A stretch of 64,000 nucleotides of DNA from Halopiger goleimassiliensis (GCF_000455345.1 NZ_HG315690.1:62001-126000), one strand, 5' to 3'. Shown: positions 9,047 to 18,496, counted from the first letter of the stretch. The notes: generated by a model not told the origin, from the letters alone. A program made the numbers and translations.

Positions 9047-9800
9047 CGTCGATCACCCGACCGTCGCGGAGCGTCACCACCCGGTCGGCGATCGAGAGGG
9101 TATCCTCGTCGTGCGAGGCCAGCACCACCGCCCGGTCCCGTCCGACGGTGGTCAGCAACTCGAGCACCTCCGCGCCCGTCCCCGTATCCAGTTCGCCCGT
9201 CGGCTCGTCGGCGACCAGCACGTCCGGGTCCGGCGCGAGTGCCCGTGCGATGGCGACGCGCTGGCGCTCCCCGCCGCTCAACTCGTTCGGCAGGTGCGTC
9301 GCGCGGTCACCGAGGCCGACGTCCTCGAGCAGTTCCGTCGCTCGCTTCCGTCGGTGGCGCTTCGGGACGCCGGCCTGCACGAGCGGCAACGCGACGTTTG
9401 CCCGCGCCGATAGCGAGGAGAGGAGGTAGAACCGCTGGAACACGATGCCGACGTGTTCCCGACGGACGCGGGTCCGCCCCCGATCGGACAGCGTCGAGAG
9501 GTCGGTATCCAGGAGTCGAACGGTGCCCTCCGTGGGGACCAGCAGGCCGGCGATCGCGTGCAGAATCGTCGACTTGCCGCTCCCGCTCGGCCCCTGGAGT
9601 CCGACGACCTCGTCCGGTCCGATCTCGAGCGTCACGTCCCGTAACGCGGTGACGGTCCGGTCGCGACTCGAGCGAAACCGGCTCCCGCTCGAGCCGTACT
9701 CGTGGGTGACGTCCGCGAGACGGACGGCTGCCGACGACGCGTCCTCGTCGTCCGTTCGGGACGTCGATCGGCCCGGAACCCGCAGTAGACGGTTGATCAT
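9036..9800 (-). CDS. ABC transporter ATP-binding protein, LolD/MacB type
   Basis: 254 residues. Walker A is GPSGSGKST (~residues 69-77), the signature motif is LSGGERQRVAIARAL (~165-179), and Walker B with the catalytic Glu is VLVADEPTGELD (~186-197). The H-loop is in ASHDEDTL. This arrangement is typical of the small ATPase subunits (LolD, MacB, FtsE) that power FtsX-type permeases through mechanical work rather than substrate passage. About 30 extra residues precede the usual domain start (MINRLLRVPGRSTSRTDDED). It is the first gene of the three-gene operon; the ATG at 9800 has a 407-base gene-free stretch upstream. Confidence 0.92.
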   Translation of the reverse strand: MINRLLRVPGRSTSRTDDEDASSAAVRLADVTHEYGSSGSRFRSSRDRTVTALRDVTLEIGPDEVVGLQGPSGSGKSTILHAIAGLLVPTEGTVRLLDTDLSTLSDRGRTRVRREHVGIVFQRFYLLSSLSARANVALPLVQAGVPKRHRRKRATELLEDVGLGDRATHLPNELSGGERQRVAIARALAPDPDVLVADEPTGELDTGTGAEVLELLTTVGRDRAVVLASHDEDTLSIADRVVTLRDGRVIDDGR

Positions 9801-10207
9801 GGTCTCCCGGTCAACTCGATCGATCGGACGCCGTGGCCGACTATTGTTTCCCGGCGGCTTCCCGTTCCCACGTGGCGGTTAACGCCTCGGACCCATCGCG
9901 GGAACACCCGAGGACAGAGTTTGACTCGAGAGCCGTCACAGCGGGGCGGGGCGGCCGTCAGCGCGGAATCGACGGCGGTCGTCCGGGTTGGACCGGCGTG
10001 AAACGTCACCGTACGAGAGACTGTTCGCGGAGCCTGACTGTTCGACCGGGTACCTCGGCGAATCTCGGCTGCGGGAGGTGTGGGCCGCGTTCGTGCGTTC
10101 CTTGACGGCTTCCGTCTGGTGGGCGACTCGAGAGGGGAGGTGCAACGACGAAATCGAGGCTTACAGCGGATGGGATCGCCGAGCGGGGCGACGAATCGCT
10201 CGCGTAG
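9801..10207. other. Intergenic gap, no convincing gene
   Basis: 407 bases between the ABC ATPase start and the rhomboid stop. One plus-strand frame from a TTG at 9988 reads through to the rhomboid gene on the opposite strand (it contains RLFAEPDCSTGYLGESRL and AAFVRSLTASVWW), but it lacks an ATG, has no ribosome site and ends as an antisense frame. I regard it as unproven; it could be a decayed gene remnant. Confidence 0.4.
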
Positions 10208-12052
10208 TTACCGGTAGGTCTCCTGTTCGGCGACGGCGACCTCGGTTCCGTCGACGCTCGCGTAGATCCGTGCGTCGTCGCGTTCGAAGGTGATCCCGTC
10301 GATCTCGACCGACGCGTTGGCTTCCGGAATCGGGGCCGTCTCGAACGGCTCCTCGTCGTCGCGAGAACCGACGCCGATGACGAACTCGCCCTCGTGTGGG
10401 ACGAGCGCGACGGAGCGATCGTCGATACGGACGTCCGCGTACTCGCCGCCGGATTCGTAGGCGAGTTGGGGCGCTTCACCGTCGGCCCAGAGGTGGATCT
10501 GGTAGACGGTGCCGTTTCCGACGGGGGTCCAGCCCCGCCGTTCGGCGTGGACCGTCTCGCGCCAGCCGGGGCCGCCGACGACGATCGACGCCTGGCCGGC
10601 GTACTCGAGGTAGTCGGCCGAGACCACCTCCCACCACATGTTGCGCTCCTCGCTCGAGACGATCACGCCGTAGGCCTCGAGACCGGCGTTGTCGGTGATC
10701 GCCTCGATCCCGATGCCGGAGACCAGCTGGTTCTCGACGCCTTCGCCGTACTCGACCGTGTAATCCGCGACGTCGACGGACGTCTCGCCGGCGGCGGCCG
10801 GATCCGAGAGCACGAACAGGTTCGTCGGGATCGCCATCCCTGCGACGATTGCGAGGACTACCACGACGGCGGTGAAGGCCGCGCCGCGGCAGGTCTTCGG
10901 TGAGAGCGGCTTGGCGAGGGACCGTCGGGTCCCGGTCGTCAGCGCCCGAACGCGCTCGAATCGCGGGGCGCTCGCGTCGTCTCGATAAGCCCCCTGGGCG
11001 AGCTCGAGCGGACGGACGACCGCCGAGCGAATCACGTCGGCCGACGCGGGGGTCTCGGGGTCCGAGACGTCGTCCCGGGACCGGAGAGGCCGTGTCGAAG
11101 CCGTGATCGCGACCGTGATGACGACGGCAAGCACGAGAACGACCACGATACCGGGTCCCCGAAGGAGGTAGAAGGCGTTGCCCTCGCCGAACCAGTAGAT
11201 CTGCCAGAGCCCCTTGTAGAACGCAAACAGCGCGATCGCGACCCAGAGGCGGACTGGATTCCCCTGCTCTCCGCGGCGCTGGAGCAACACGATGCCGAGC
11301 ACGAGTCCGACGAGAAAGCCCAGCGCGTGGCCCTGGATGGCGACGTTGGCCCACGACGGTGCCGTCGGGGGGCTCGGTTCGGCGACGTAGTAGAGGATCG
11401 GCGTCTCGAGCGTACGATAGAGCGTCAACACCGCACTCTGGACCAGGGTGGACGCGACCAGGGTCCCGATCGGATACCTGACGATGGCGAAGCCGGCGAA
11501 GGCGTAGACGACCCCGGAGAAGCCGATCACGGGGCCGAGCGAGAAGAGGCTGGTCACCAGTCCGATGGCGACGACGACCGCCGGAAACACCACGACTGCG
11601 CGAACCCAGGGGGTGTGCCACCGGGCGGTCGACGCTGCGGCGCTCGAACTGCCGGTCGCCTCGCCGTTCCGACCGTCGGGATAGTGGCCCCAGACGAACT
11701 CGGCGATCGGCGCGACGACGAGCGTCCCGGCGAGGTTGCCGATCAGGTGGCCGGCGTCGACGTGGGCGAACGAACCGACCGCCATCCCGAGCGGCGAGAA
11801 GTACGACCAGGCCCGGAACGGGATCGACACCGGGTCCGAGAACGCGGTGATGCCGTCCTGGACGAACAGATAGACAACCAGAACGAACGCCATCACGACG
11901 AACGTTCCCCAGGGAACCCCGTACACCAGCCGCGAGGACGCCACTTCGTACCAGCCGCGATCGGGGTCGTGAAGTCGCCTGACCACGGCGACCGAACCGA
12001 GCACGGTCAGGAGTGCCAGAGCCGTGAGTGCGACCCCAACGAGCGACGACAT
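10208..12052 (-). CDS. Large rhomboid intramembrane serine protease
   Basis: 614 residues. The catalytic serine lies in GFSGVVYA (the family G-x-S-G), and the partner histidine in [14 protein letters not shown]; an earlier H-x4-N-like segment, [11 protein letters not shown], matches the oxyanion helix. Extra helices surround the six-helix core: two before it (~1-25, ~45-68) and two after it (~280-350). A further helix (~415-435, [18 protein letters not shown]) leads to a ~175-residue soluble, probably external, beta-rich domain. Rhomboids cleave membrane helices inside the bilayer. The ATG at 12052 (MSSLVGVAL) was chosen because the 31 residues before it are charged and overlap the opposite gene's promoter. 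Divergent from rpoL. Confidence 0.85.
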   Translation of the reverse strand: MSSLVGVALTALALLTVLGSVAVVRRLHDPDRGWYEVASSRLVYGVPWGTFVVMAFVLVVYLFVQDGITAFSDPVSIPFRAWSYFSPLGMAVGSFAHVDAGHLIGNLAGTLVVAPIAEFVWGHYPDGRNGEATGSSSAAASTARWHTPWVRAVVVFPAVVVAIGLVTSLFSLGPVIGFSGVVYAFAGFAIVRYPIGTLVASTLVQSAVLTLYRTLETPILYYVAEPSPPTAPSWANVAIQGHALGFLVGLVLGIVLLQRRGEQGNPVRLWVAIALFAFYKGLWQIYWFGEGNAFYLLRGPGIVVVLVLAVVITVAITASTRPLRSRDDVSDPETPASADVIRSAVVRPLELAQGAYRDDASAPRFERVRALTTGTRRSLAKPLSPKTCRGAAFTAVVVVLAIVAGMAIPTNLFVLSDPAAAGETSVDVADYTVEYGEGVENQLVSGIGIEAITDNAGLEAYGVIVSSEERNMWWEVVSADYLEYAGQASIVVGGPGWRETVHAERRGWTPVGNGTVYQIHLWADGEAPQLAYESGGEYADVRIDDRSVALVPHEGEFVIGVGSRDDEEPFETAPIPEANASVEIDGITFERDDARIYASVDGTEVAVAEQETYR

Positions 12053-12198
12053 GTCCCTGTGGTTCGCCCGAGGGCGTAAAGTGGTTACTTTCGTCGCCCC
12101 GTCTTCCGCCGATCGTTCCCGACGGTCTCGCGGCACCCGTCGCACGCTCGAGAACGTGCTTCGAAAGGTACAAGCACGCGACGAACGGATTCGATGAC

Positions 12199-12483
12199 AT
12201 GGAACTGCGGGTCACCGAGAGCACCGAGGACGAACTCTCGATCGAGATCGCCGGGGAGGATCACACGTTCATGAACGTCCTCAAGGGTGCCTTGCTCGAG
12301 CACGACGACGTCAGCGCCGCGACCTACGACGTCAACCCCGAACAGTCGGGCGGACAGACCGAGCCGATCCTGACGATCAAGACCGAGGGCGGCGTCGATC
12401 CGCTCGAGGCCCTCGAGGAGGCCGCCGCGGACGTCCGCGACAAGGCCGTCACCTTCCGCGAAACGTTCGAATCGGCTGCCTAA
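12199..12483 (+). CDS. rpoL: DNA-directed RNA polymerase subunit L (Rpo11)
   Basis: 94 residues, the usual length. Archaeal RpoL (eukaryotic RPB11/AC19) dimerises with subunit D to form the assembly platform of RNA polymerase. The core motif [26 protein letters not shown] matches the alpha-N-terminal-like dimerisation fold, in which the H-T-x-x-N-x-L element is invariant; the second half, ILTIKTEGG...[12 protein letters not shown], completes it. ATG 12199 begins exactly at the family N-terminus (MELRVTES). It stands alone, divergent from the rhomboid gene. Confidence 0.95.
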   Translation: MELRVTESTEDELSIEIAGEDHTFMNVLKGALLEHDDVSAATYDVNPEQSGGQTEPILTIKTEGGVDPLEALEEAAADVRDKAVTFRETFESAA

Positions 12484-12605
12484 CGCGAGCGAAACGAGCA
12501 TTTTCGAGCGCTGCTTGTCCCCTCGAGCACCGGCTCCGGCGGGGTCGGTCATCGAACCGATCGATCCGGGGTTTCGACGGTGACTGAACCGCGCCAAAAA
12601 CAGCC

Positions 12606-13079
12606 CTACTCCCAGTAGTCGACCTCGTCGTCGAGATCGTAGTACCCGTGGATCGACCGATCGCCGCGACCCCCGGGTGGTGCGCCCACGAAGACGCCGA
12701 GTGTGTTCATCTCGGGGTAGACCGTCACGTCCGGTTCGTTCATCGTCGAGATGGCGAGGTAGCGAAGCGGTTCGTCGGTATCGTTGATCACCCGGTGGCC
12801 GCCCGATTCGTCGGCCGGGAAGGTCACGTAATCGCCCGCCCGAATCGACAGCGTCTCGTCCTCGAGGCGCAGACTCCCCGTCCCCTCGAGGACGTAGATG
12901 GCCTCCTCGTTGGCCGTGTGGTAGTGAAAGGGCCACGAGCGACTTTCCGGCGGTAACTCGTAGAGACTGCAGCCGATCTCCTCGCCGCCGGCCGCCTCGG
13001 CGAGTTGCTTCCGGTCGAATCGCGCCTCCCCGTCGTCGTACTCGGTCCACTCGAGGTCGGATTCGTTGACCCGTCCCAT
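12606..13079 (-). CDS. Cupin-fold protein
   Basis: 157 residues. The double-stranded beta-helix core carries a metal-binding cupin motif 1 as HYHTANEEAIYVLEGTG (two His and one Glu) and a motif 2 in GDYVTFPADESGGHRVIND (final His). The N-terminus LYELPPESRSWPFHYH is typical of haloarchaeal sugar-phosphate or stress cupins. Metal-dependent isomerase or binding protein is the broad expectation; the substrate is unknown. ATG 13079 (MGRVNES) was preferred over 13142, since the extra residues do not resemble cupins. Confidence 0.8.
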   Translation of the reverse strand: MGRVNESDLEWTEYDDGEARFDRKQLAEAAGGEEIGCSLYELPPESRSWPFHYHTANEEAIYVLEGTGSLRLEDETLSIRAGDYVTFPADESGGHRVINDTDEPLRYLAISTMNEPDVTVYPEMNTLGVFVGAPPGGRGDRSIHGYYDLDDEVDYWE

Positions 13080-13157
13080 ACGACTCGCGGATGGGCCAGC
13101 CACGTAGTCGTTGCGCTCGAGGGACCGATCAGTCGCCAGCACGGCACGGCTCGGCGA

Positions 13158-13949
13158 TCAGTCCTCGAGGGACACGACCCCCTCGGTCGAGTTGAAGTGT
13201 ACCCGACGGTCCGGACTGACGGTGAGGCTGGCACGGGCGTACGCGAGGTCGTCGGGGCGCTCGATGACCAGCACCGAGTGTCGGGTAGTCACGTCCGTCG
13301 TCCCCAAGGGAGGATCGGTCCGATACCCGTGGAGGTGGAGCGCGTCCCCGTCGGTCTCGACCCGGACCCACTGATCGACGATCGAACTCGAACCCCAGCC
13401 GGATTCGACGATGACGACGACCCGATCGTCGAAATCCACGGTCTCGAGGCCGTCCGTCTCGCTCGCCTCGAGATCCACGATCGACTCCAGGTCGTCCCGC
13501 GTCTCGAGGAGTCGGATGGCGTACTCGGCGTTCGTGAGCGCGCCGTCCCCATCGTCCGTTTCACCGTCGCCAGCCCAGGGTGGCTGGAGTGCCGGATCGG
13601 CGAGTTCGACGCCCTCGAGGACGTCGAACGCGAGCGTCGGCTCCCGGGACATCCCCGCGCCGAGGTACTCCTCGTCCCACTCGTCCGGTCCGGTATCGCC
13701 GGCCGGCCGGTCGATTTCGTGCGGCGGTTCGTCCACGCGGGGCGTCTCCGTGACCACTCCGGGGTCGTCCGTTTCCGCCCCATTGCCCTCTCGATCGTCT
13801 TCGTCGGTTTCACCCGGGGCCTCGTCCTCGGCACTCGAGTCGTCGCTGGTCTCCTCGGTCGTCGGGCCGGCGTCGAGACAGCCGGGAGCCAGTGCGACGA
13901 AGAATCCAGCCGCACCCGCGAGAAGGCGACGTCGTCCGCGATGAGTCAT
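13158..13949 (-). CDS. Secreted lipoprotein of unknown function
   Basis: 263 residues. The N-terminus MTHRGRRRLLAGAAGFF has a twin-arginine-like start and a lipobox APGC, so it is probably exported by Tat and lipid-anchored. An Asp/Glu/Thr-rich low-complexity spacer (~30-90) follows, then a compact domain (~100-263) with FDVLEGVELADP, YAIRLLETRDDLESIVDLE, DFDDRVVVIVESGWGS and VTTRHSVLVIERPDDLAYARASLTV. No family was recognised. The ATG at 13949 is nine codons inside a possible longer frame; it is preferred because the signal begins there. Confidence 0.7.
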   Translation of the reverse strand: MTHRGRRRLLAGAAGFFVALAPGCLDAGPTTEETSDDSSAEDEAPGETDEDDREGNGAETDDPGVVTETPRVDEPPHEIDRPAGDTGPDEWDEEYLGAGMSREPTLAFDVLEGVELADPALQPPWAGDGETDDGDGALTNAEYAIRLLETRDDLESIVDLEASETDGLETVDFDDRVVVIVESGWGSSSIVDQWVRVETDGDALHLHGYRTDPPLGTTDVTTRHSVLVIERPDDLAYARASLTVSPDRRVHFNSTEGVVSLED

Positions 13950-14012
13950 GCCCGTCCGTTCGGCGATTACCGACATATGCTTTCGGACCGGCCGGGTGCC
14001 CGCCCTCCGTGA

Positions 14013-14840
14013 TCAGCAGGTGGCGTAGGTCGCCGCCAGCGTCTCGTCGGGCGTCTCGTGGAGGTCCACGCCCTCGAGGGCGTACCTCCCCGTCGTAGCC
14101 GCCTCGACGTTCGTGGCCAGTCCCGTCGCTACCGCGTCGGCGAGGGCCGCCTCGTCGTCGATCGCCTCGAGATCGACCCCCGGGAACACCACGGACTGCG
14201 CGGTGACGCTCCCGGAGCAGTCGACGCCGAACTCGTCGGGGGAGGCCCCCTCGACTCGCTCCCCGTCGAACTCCGCGGCGACGAGCGCTCGGTTCCGGTA
14301 CTCCGCGTAGGCCGCCAGGTCGTCGTCGTAACTGCGGCTCTCGGATTCGCGTTTGGTCTCGAGTCGGTCGTGAATCACGGTCTCGGTCGCCTCGAGGTCG
14401 AGTCCGGCGGCCTCGACGGGATTGCCCGAGGCGTCGGGCGGCGACGGGGCACCGACGCCCGGGAGGATCGACGGCGGAACGATCCCCGTCGCGAACAGCG
14501 CGACGACGAGTCCGACGACGGCGATCACCGGGAGATACGGCTTCGCGACCTCGAACCAGCTCGGGGTGTCCAGGTCACGTTCGACGTCGTCGTATGTCTG
14601 TTCGATCTTCTCGAGGTCGTGATTGCCACACCGCGAGCAAGGCGGGGTGAACTTGACGTGATCGCGGCCGCAGTGCTGACAGCGCCAGACGTAGGTGGTC
14701 CCGGTGTCGACGGTTCCGTCGTCCGTCGCCGCCTCGTCGGCCCTGACGACCGCTTTCTCGAACGTGTTGTGCCCGCAGTTGTCACAGGGTGGGTCGTTCT
14801 CCGCGTGCGGTTTCCCACACCACGTACACCGCCACTTCAC
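14013..14840 (-). CDS. Zinc-ribbon membrane protein with CAP-like external domain, copy 1
   Basis: 275 residues. Two zinc ribbons lie at the N-terminus: CTWCGK...CDNCGH (~4-22) and CQHCGRD...CSRCGN (~50-70). A membrane helix follows at ~100-120 (YLPVIAVVGLVVALFATGIV), then a proline-rich spacer PGVGAPSPPDASG and a ~140-residue external domain ending in ATC. That domain (IHDRLETKRE...YDDDLAAYAEYRNRAL... and the final LAATYATC) resembles a diverged CAP/SCP domain, where 'IHxxxNxxR' and a closing 'xNFC' are usual. The catalytic-type histidines are not conserved, so the CAP call is tentative. The start is GTG at 14840 (reads VKWRCTWCG). Paralogue of the next gene upstream, 40 bases away. Confidence 0.75.
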   Translation of the reverse strand: MKWRCTWCGKPHAENDPPCDNCGHNTFEKAVVRADEAATDDGTVDTGTTYVWRCQHCGRDHVKFTPPCSRCGNHDLEKIEQTYDDVERDLDTPSWFEVAKPYLPVIAVVGLVVALFATGIVPPSILPGVGAPSPPDASGNPVEAAGLDLEATETVIHDRLETKRESESRSYDDDLAAYAEYRNRALVAAEFDGERVEGASPDEFGVDCSGSVTAQSVVFPGVDLEAIDDEAALADAVATGLATNVEAATTGRYALEGVDLHETPDETLAATYATC

Positions 14841-14883
14841 TGGTAGAAGGATCGATCGACGCGAGAAAAAACTGACGCTCCGG

Positions 14884-15744
14884 CTAACACGTCGCGTACA
14901 GCACGAAGAGTTCGTTCTCGTAGACGTGCACGTCGATCGCTTCGTAATCGTGCGCCGAGTAGACCGCCCGCTCACCCGACGGATCGAACTCGAGCGCGCT
15001 TGCGATCATCTCCGCCGCGTCGGACCCGTTCTGGTAGGCGGCGATTCCCCGCGGGTTCACGACGCCGGTCGAGTACGCCCTGACCGAGCGGCTGCACGGG
15101 AGATCGTACTCCCCGGGGTCCGGTTCGCCGACCGGGTCCCGACCGCTGGCAGCGCGAACGTCGTCCCGGTTCAGGAACGTCGCGAGGGACTCGAGTTCGG
15201 AATCGTAGCGCTTGCTCGGGTCTCCCCGTCGCTCGCGTTCGGCCTCGAGTCGCTCGTGGACCTCCCGGCCGACCGCATCCAGATCGACCTCGGTCGCGCT
15301 CTCGACGTCGGCGGTGGGATCGAGGTGGAGTTCGGTCACGGTATCGCCCTCACCGGGGGCGTCGGGCGGCGACGGCGGCCCGAGACCGGGAATCATCGAC
15401 GTGGAGACGATTCCCGTCGCCGTCAGCCCGATCACGACGACAAACAGGAGGATGATCGGCACGTAGGGTTTGATCGCCGTGAGGTAACTCGCCGACGGCG
15501 TCAACTCGTCGACGTCCTCGAAGGACGGTTCGCGCTGCTCGAGGCGCGCGTTCCCGCATCGCGAACAGGGCGGGTTGTTCTTGACGTGCTCCCGGCCACA
15601 GTCGGGACAGGCCCAGACGAGCGACTCCGGGGAGGCGACCTTCCCGTCACCGTTCGTTGGAACGAACGAGTCGTGGCCGCACGACCGACACGGCGGATCG
15701 TCGCGCTCGTGTTCGGCCCCACAGTTCTCACAGCGCCACGCCAC
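14884..15744 (-). CDS. Zinc-ribbon membrane protein with CAP-like external domain, copy 2
   Basis: 286 residues with the same plan as copy 1: ribbons CENCGA...CRSCGH (~5-23) and CPDCGRE...CSRCGN (~46-63), a single membrane helix (~92-112), the spacer PGLGPPSPPDAPGEG, and an external domain starting VGREVHERLEAERERRGDPSKRYDSEL and ending LFVLYATC. Each ribbon contains the same DPPC or NPPC element, so the ribbons themselves look like an internal duplication. The proteins would sense or bind something on the cytosolic side with zinc and something outside through the CAP-like fold. The two genes run head-to-tail in one transcription unit. Confidence 0.75.
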   Translation of the reverse strand: MAWRCENCGAEHERDDPPCRSCGHDSFVPTNGDGKVASPESLVWACPDCGREHVKNNPPCSRCGNARLEQREPSFEDVDELTPSASYLTAIKPYVPIILLFVVVIGLTATGIVSTSMIPGLGPPSPPDAPGEGDTVTELHLDPTADVESATEVDLDAVGREVHERLEAERERRGDPSKRYDSELESLATFLNRDDVRAASGRDPVGEPDPGEYDLPCSRSVRAYSTGVVNPRGIAAYQNGSDAAEMIASALEFDPSGERAVYSAHDYEAIDVHVYENELFVLYATC

Positions 15745-15860
15745 GGATCGTACGGATGGATGCAGTCAGCAATAAATAATCTTCCGGAGGAGAACAGGTG
15801 AACTGAATCCGTCGACGGTGAAACACGATCGAGACGACCGTTTTCGTGGTCCGCCTCCGG

Positions 15861-16676
15861 TTAGAGCCGAACCGGAACGCCGCGTTCGTCGAGGTACGCT
15901 TTCGTCTCCTCGATCGAGTACTCGCCGAAGTGGAAAATCGACGCCGCGAGGCCTGCGTCGGCACCGGCCTCGGTGAACACGTCGTACATGTCCTCGGGAC
16001 CGCCACAGCCGGAGGAGGCGATGACCGGCGTGTCGACGACGTCGCAGACGGCCTCGGTCAGCGGGAGGTCGTAGCCCTCCTTCGTGCCGTCCTTGTCGAT
16101 CGAGTTGACGAACAACTCGCCCGCGCCCCGCCGTTCGGCCTCGGCGGCCCACTCGAGGACGTCGATGCCGGTCCCTTCGCGGCCGCCTTTCTTGGTGCAC
16201 TCGAACCAGCAGGACTCGCCGTCGACCTCGACGTAGTATTCGCCGCCCTCGTCGAACCGGCGACGGGCGTCGACGCTGATGACGATACACTGACTGCCGA
16301 AGGCCGCAGCGCCCTCGTTGACGAGTTCCGGCCGCTCGAGCGCGCCGGTGGTGATCGAGACCTTGTCCGCTCCCGCGCGGAGCGTCTCCTTGATGTCCTC
16401 GGTGGTGCGGATGCCGCCGCCGACCGTGAGGGGGATGAACACCTCGTCGGCCACGTCGCGGACGACGTCGAGCATCGTCTCGCGCCCCTCCGCGGAGGCG
16501 GTGATGTCGAGGAAGACGAACTCGTCGGCACCGGCCTGGTTGTACGCGCGCGCCATCTCGACCGGATCGCCGGTATACTGGAGGTCCTCGAAGTTGACGC
16601 CCGTGTAGACCGCCGGGTTCCCGTCCTCGTCGAGGTCGACGTCGATGCAGGGGATGATTCGTTTCGTCAGCGCCAT
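15861..16676 (-). CDS. hisF: Imidazole glycerol phosphate synthase cyclase subunit HisF
   Basis: 271 residues, (beta/alpha)8 barrel. HisF takes ammonia from the HisH glutaminase and cyclises PRFAR to imidazole glycerol phosphate and AICAR, the fifth step of histidine synthesis. The N-terminal strand [10 protein letters not shown] holds the catalytic Asp (D12 here), the first phosphate loop is LTVGGGIRT, and the second catalytic Asp is in [23 protein letters not shown] and [13 protein letters not shown] complete the second phosphate site and C-terminus. hisH is not adjacent. Start ATG 16676. Monocistronic, with its own upstream region. Confidence 0.96.
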   Translation of the reverse strand: MALTKRIIPCIDVDLDEDGNPAVYTGVNFEDLQYTGDPVEMARAYNQAGADEFVFLDITASAEGRETMLDVVRDVADEVFIPLTVGGGIRTTEDIKETLRAGADKVSITTGALERPELVNEGAAAFGSQCIVISVDARRRFDEGGEYYVEVDGESCWFECTKKGGREGTGIDVLEWAAEAERRGAGELFVNSIDKDGTKEGYDLPLTEAVCDVVDTPVIASSGCGGPEDMYDVFTEAGADAGLAASIFHFGEYSIEETKAYLDERGVPVRL

Positions 16677-16810
16677 TTCCTACGGTCCCGTTCGCACTCG
16701 GCGTAGTAAAGGGGCCTGATCGAACAGGTGTTGCCTCGAGCCGCCGACGATCGGCGGCGTCCCGGCGCGGTGTAGGTGTCTTTAAGGGACCGAGACGGCA
16801 AGGAACGCGT

Positions 16811-16996
16811 ATGCCAGACGATACGGAACACGCCGACGACGATTCGGGTGCCGACGTGGGACACGACCTCGAGGCGGAACGGACGACCGCACCGATGAGC
16901 GACTACTCCTCGCGCGCCGTCGCGGTCGGGCTCGTCGTGATGGTGGTGGGCATCGCGGTCGCGTTCGGAATCCCGCTTCTGACGGTCGGCCTGTAG
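16811..16996 (+). CDS. Small single-span membrane protein (DUF7550-like)
   Basis: 61 residues. An acidic N-terminal half (DDTEHADDDSGADVGHDLEAERTT) is followed by SDYSSRAVAVGLVV and one membrane helix to the C-terminus. Short proteins with this MSDYSxR-AVxxGLxV pattern recur in haloarchaea as conserved orphans. Function unknown. It converges on the CopG-like gene, with 7 bases between stops. Confidence 0.65.
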   Translation: MPDDTEHADDDSGADVGHDLEAERTTAPMSDYSSRAVAVGLVVMVVGIAVAFGIPLLTVGL

Positions 16997-17003
16997 AACC
17001 GCG

Positions 17004-17231
17004 TTAGAAGACGTATTCGTCGTCGTGGCCCATCATTCCGTCGTCCTCGAGGCCACTCCCCGTCGCGGCCGGGTCCTCTTCGTCGGTCGGTCCGCTGGTC
17101 TTGTACGCCTTGATACCCGTCGACAGGAGGTCCTCGATCGCCTCTTCGCGGTTGACGAACTCCCCTCGCTCGACCATCTGGGCGATCTGCATCTCCAGGT
17201 GCTCCGGTATGGTGATCTCTACTTTCGGCAT
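17004..17231 (-). CDS. CopG-like ribbon-helix-helix protein
   Basis: 75 residues. The N-terminus MPKVEITIPEHLEMQIAQMV is the beta-strand and first helix of a ribbon-helix-helix fold, followed by the loop GEFVNREEAIEDLLSTGIKAY (second helix). The tail is acidic and disordered (DEEDPAATGSGLEDDGMMG). RHH proteins bind DNA as dimers, often as autorepressors. No toxin-like partner gene is adjacent, so a free-standing regulator is more likely than an antitoxin. Confidence 0.75.
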   Translation of the reverse strand: MPKVEITIPEHLEMQIAQMVERGEFVNREEAIEDLLSTGIKAYKTSGPTDEEDPAATGSGLEDDGMMGHDDEYVF

Positions 17232-17341
17232 CTGATTCGGCTTTCGGCGAGGGGGTATTTAGGTTTGACGGGGAACTGCGTCGGGAGGAACTGACCGAGA
17301 ACGGAGCGGCGAATCGGGACGCTGCGTGGCGCTGTCTCGAG

Positions 17342-17641
17342 TTATCGATTCCCCATGACCGAGTCCAGTGCGTTCTTCAGCGAGGTCCCCGGCTTGGTGA
17401 GCGTCTCGAGTTGCTGGGCCATCCGCCGCTGATTGAAGTAACTCGCGAACGCGAGGATCGTCGGCGGCCAAAGGCCGACGAACAGGCCGCGCTGTTTCTC
17501 GCCGCGGAGGAAGAAGTAGTACCACGACAGCCCGACCGACGCGGCTGCCGCGAGGAACGCGGGGCCCATCGCCTGTTCACCGACTTGCTCGGCTGCTTCT
17601 CCGGAGACCTCTCCTTCGGATAGCTGTTGTGTGCTCGCCAT
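17342..17641 (-). CDS. Small two-helix membrane protein
   Basis: 99 residues with two hydrophobic segments (~28-45, AFLAAAASVGLSWYYFFL, and ~53-70, LFVGLWPPTILAFASYF), followed by a basic/polar C-terminus (QRRMAQQLETLTKPGTSLKNAL). No family was recognised. The ATG at 17641 (MASTQQLSEG) was preferred over a frame start at 17791, whose extra 50 residues are Arg-rich shadow sequence. Confidence 0.6.
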   Translation of the reverse strand: MASTQQLSEGEVSGEAAEQVGEQAMGPAFLAAAASVGLSWYYFFLRGEKQRGLFVGLWPPTILAFASYFNQRRMAQQLETLTKPGTSLKNALDSVMGNR

Positions 17642-17867
17642 ACACTCCGATAGTGGGGGAACCGCCACTAAGGGGTGACGAGGGTTTCGCGAAGTAGGCC
17701 CGGACTTGTGATGCTGCTGTAACTCTTTCACTCCGTTTCGACCCCGTCGCCGTCGGCGAATTCGGCCCTTACGAGCGGATGGACGTGTCACGAGGACTGG
17801 TGCCCTCGGTTCGACCCGCCGTCGTCGGGAACGTCACACCTACGGTCGTCCACGCCAAGGCTCGCGT

Positions 17868-18464
17868 ATGGACCTCACCGACGTTACGGATCTCTACGAG
17901 GAGTTCGGCGACGAGCGCCTCCCGCCGGGACAGCGCGAGACCACGGGGTTCCCGGTGCTCTCGAAGGGGGACACCCCGGAGTTCGATCCCGACACCTGGG
18001 AGTTTTCCGTCACCGGCGCGGTCGATACCGAACTCTCGTTCTCCTGGGACGAGTTCCGCGACCTGCCGAGCGTCACCCAGCGCCAGGACTTCCACTGCGT
18101 GACCGGGTGGAGCAAGTTCGACTGCGAGTTCACGGGCGTCCCGTTCCCGGAACTCGCCGAGCGAGCCGGCGTCGACGACGACGCGGTTCACGTGATGTTC
18201 TCGGCGATGGACGGCTACACGACGGACCTCCCGCTCGAGGACTGCATGCGCGAGGAGGTGCTGTTCACCTGGGAGTACGACGGTGAACCGCTCCCGGCGG
18301 ACCACGGCGGACCGCTGCGGGTCGTGACGCCCCACAAGTACGCCTACAAGGGCGCGAAGTGGGTCGACGGCGTCGAGTTCCTGACGGAGTCCGAACCGGG
18401 GTACTGGGAGAAGCGCGGCTACTCGCAGACCGCCAACCCCTGGAAAGAAGAGCGATATAGTTAG
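17868..18464 (+). CDS. Sulfite-oxidase-like molybdopterin oxidoreductase
   Basis: 198 residues, the short MsrP/YedY-like form of the sulfite oxidase fold without haem or dimerisation domain. The molybdenum-ligating cysteine is expected at C77 in DFHCVTGWS. GVPFPELAERAG, GYTTDLPLEDC and DHGGPLRVVTPHKYAYKGAKWVDGVEF are characteristic of the family, the last carrying the molybdopterin-contact region. No signal peptide is seen, so it should be cytosolic; no membrane partner is adjacent. Substrate unknown (sulfoxide, sulfite or N-oxide are possible). Start ATG 17868; downstream menF follows 32 bases later on the same strand and could be co-transcribed. Confidence 0.85.
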   Translation: MDLTDVTDLYEEFGDERLPPGQRETTGFPVLSKGDTPEFDPDTWEFSVTGAVDTELSFSWDEFRDLPSVTQRQDFHCVTGWSKFDCEFTGVPFPELAERAGVDDDAVHVMFSAMDGYTTDLPLEDCMREEVLFTWEYDGEPLPADHGGPLRVVTPHKYAYKGAKWVDGVEFLTESEPGYWEKRGYSQTANPWKEERYS

Positions 18465-18496
18465 GCTGAAGGCCTGCCGGTCCTCACCTTTCGGCG

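Noticed and set aside
9988-10293. Plus-strand frame beginning with TTG
   Set aside because: It runs antisense into the rhomboid gene, lacks an ATG and a ribosome site, and has mixed codon use. Only its intergenic part looks protein-like.
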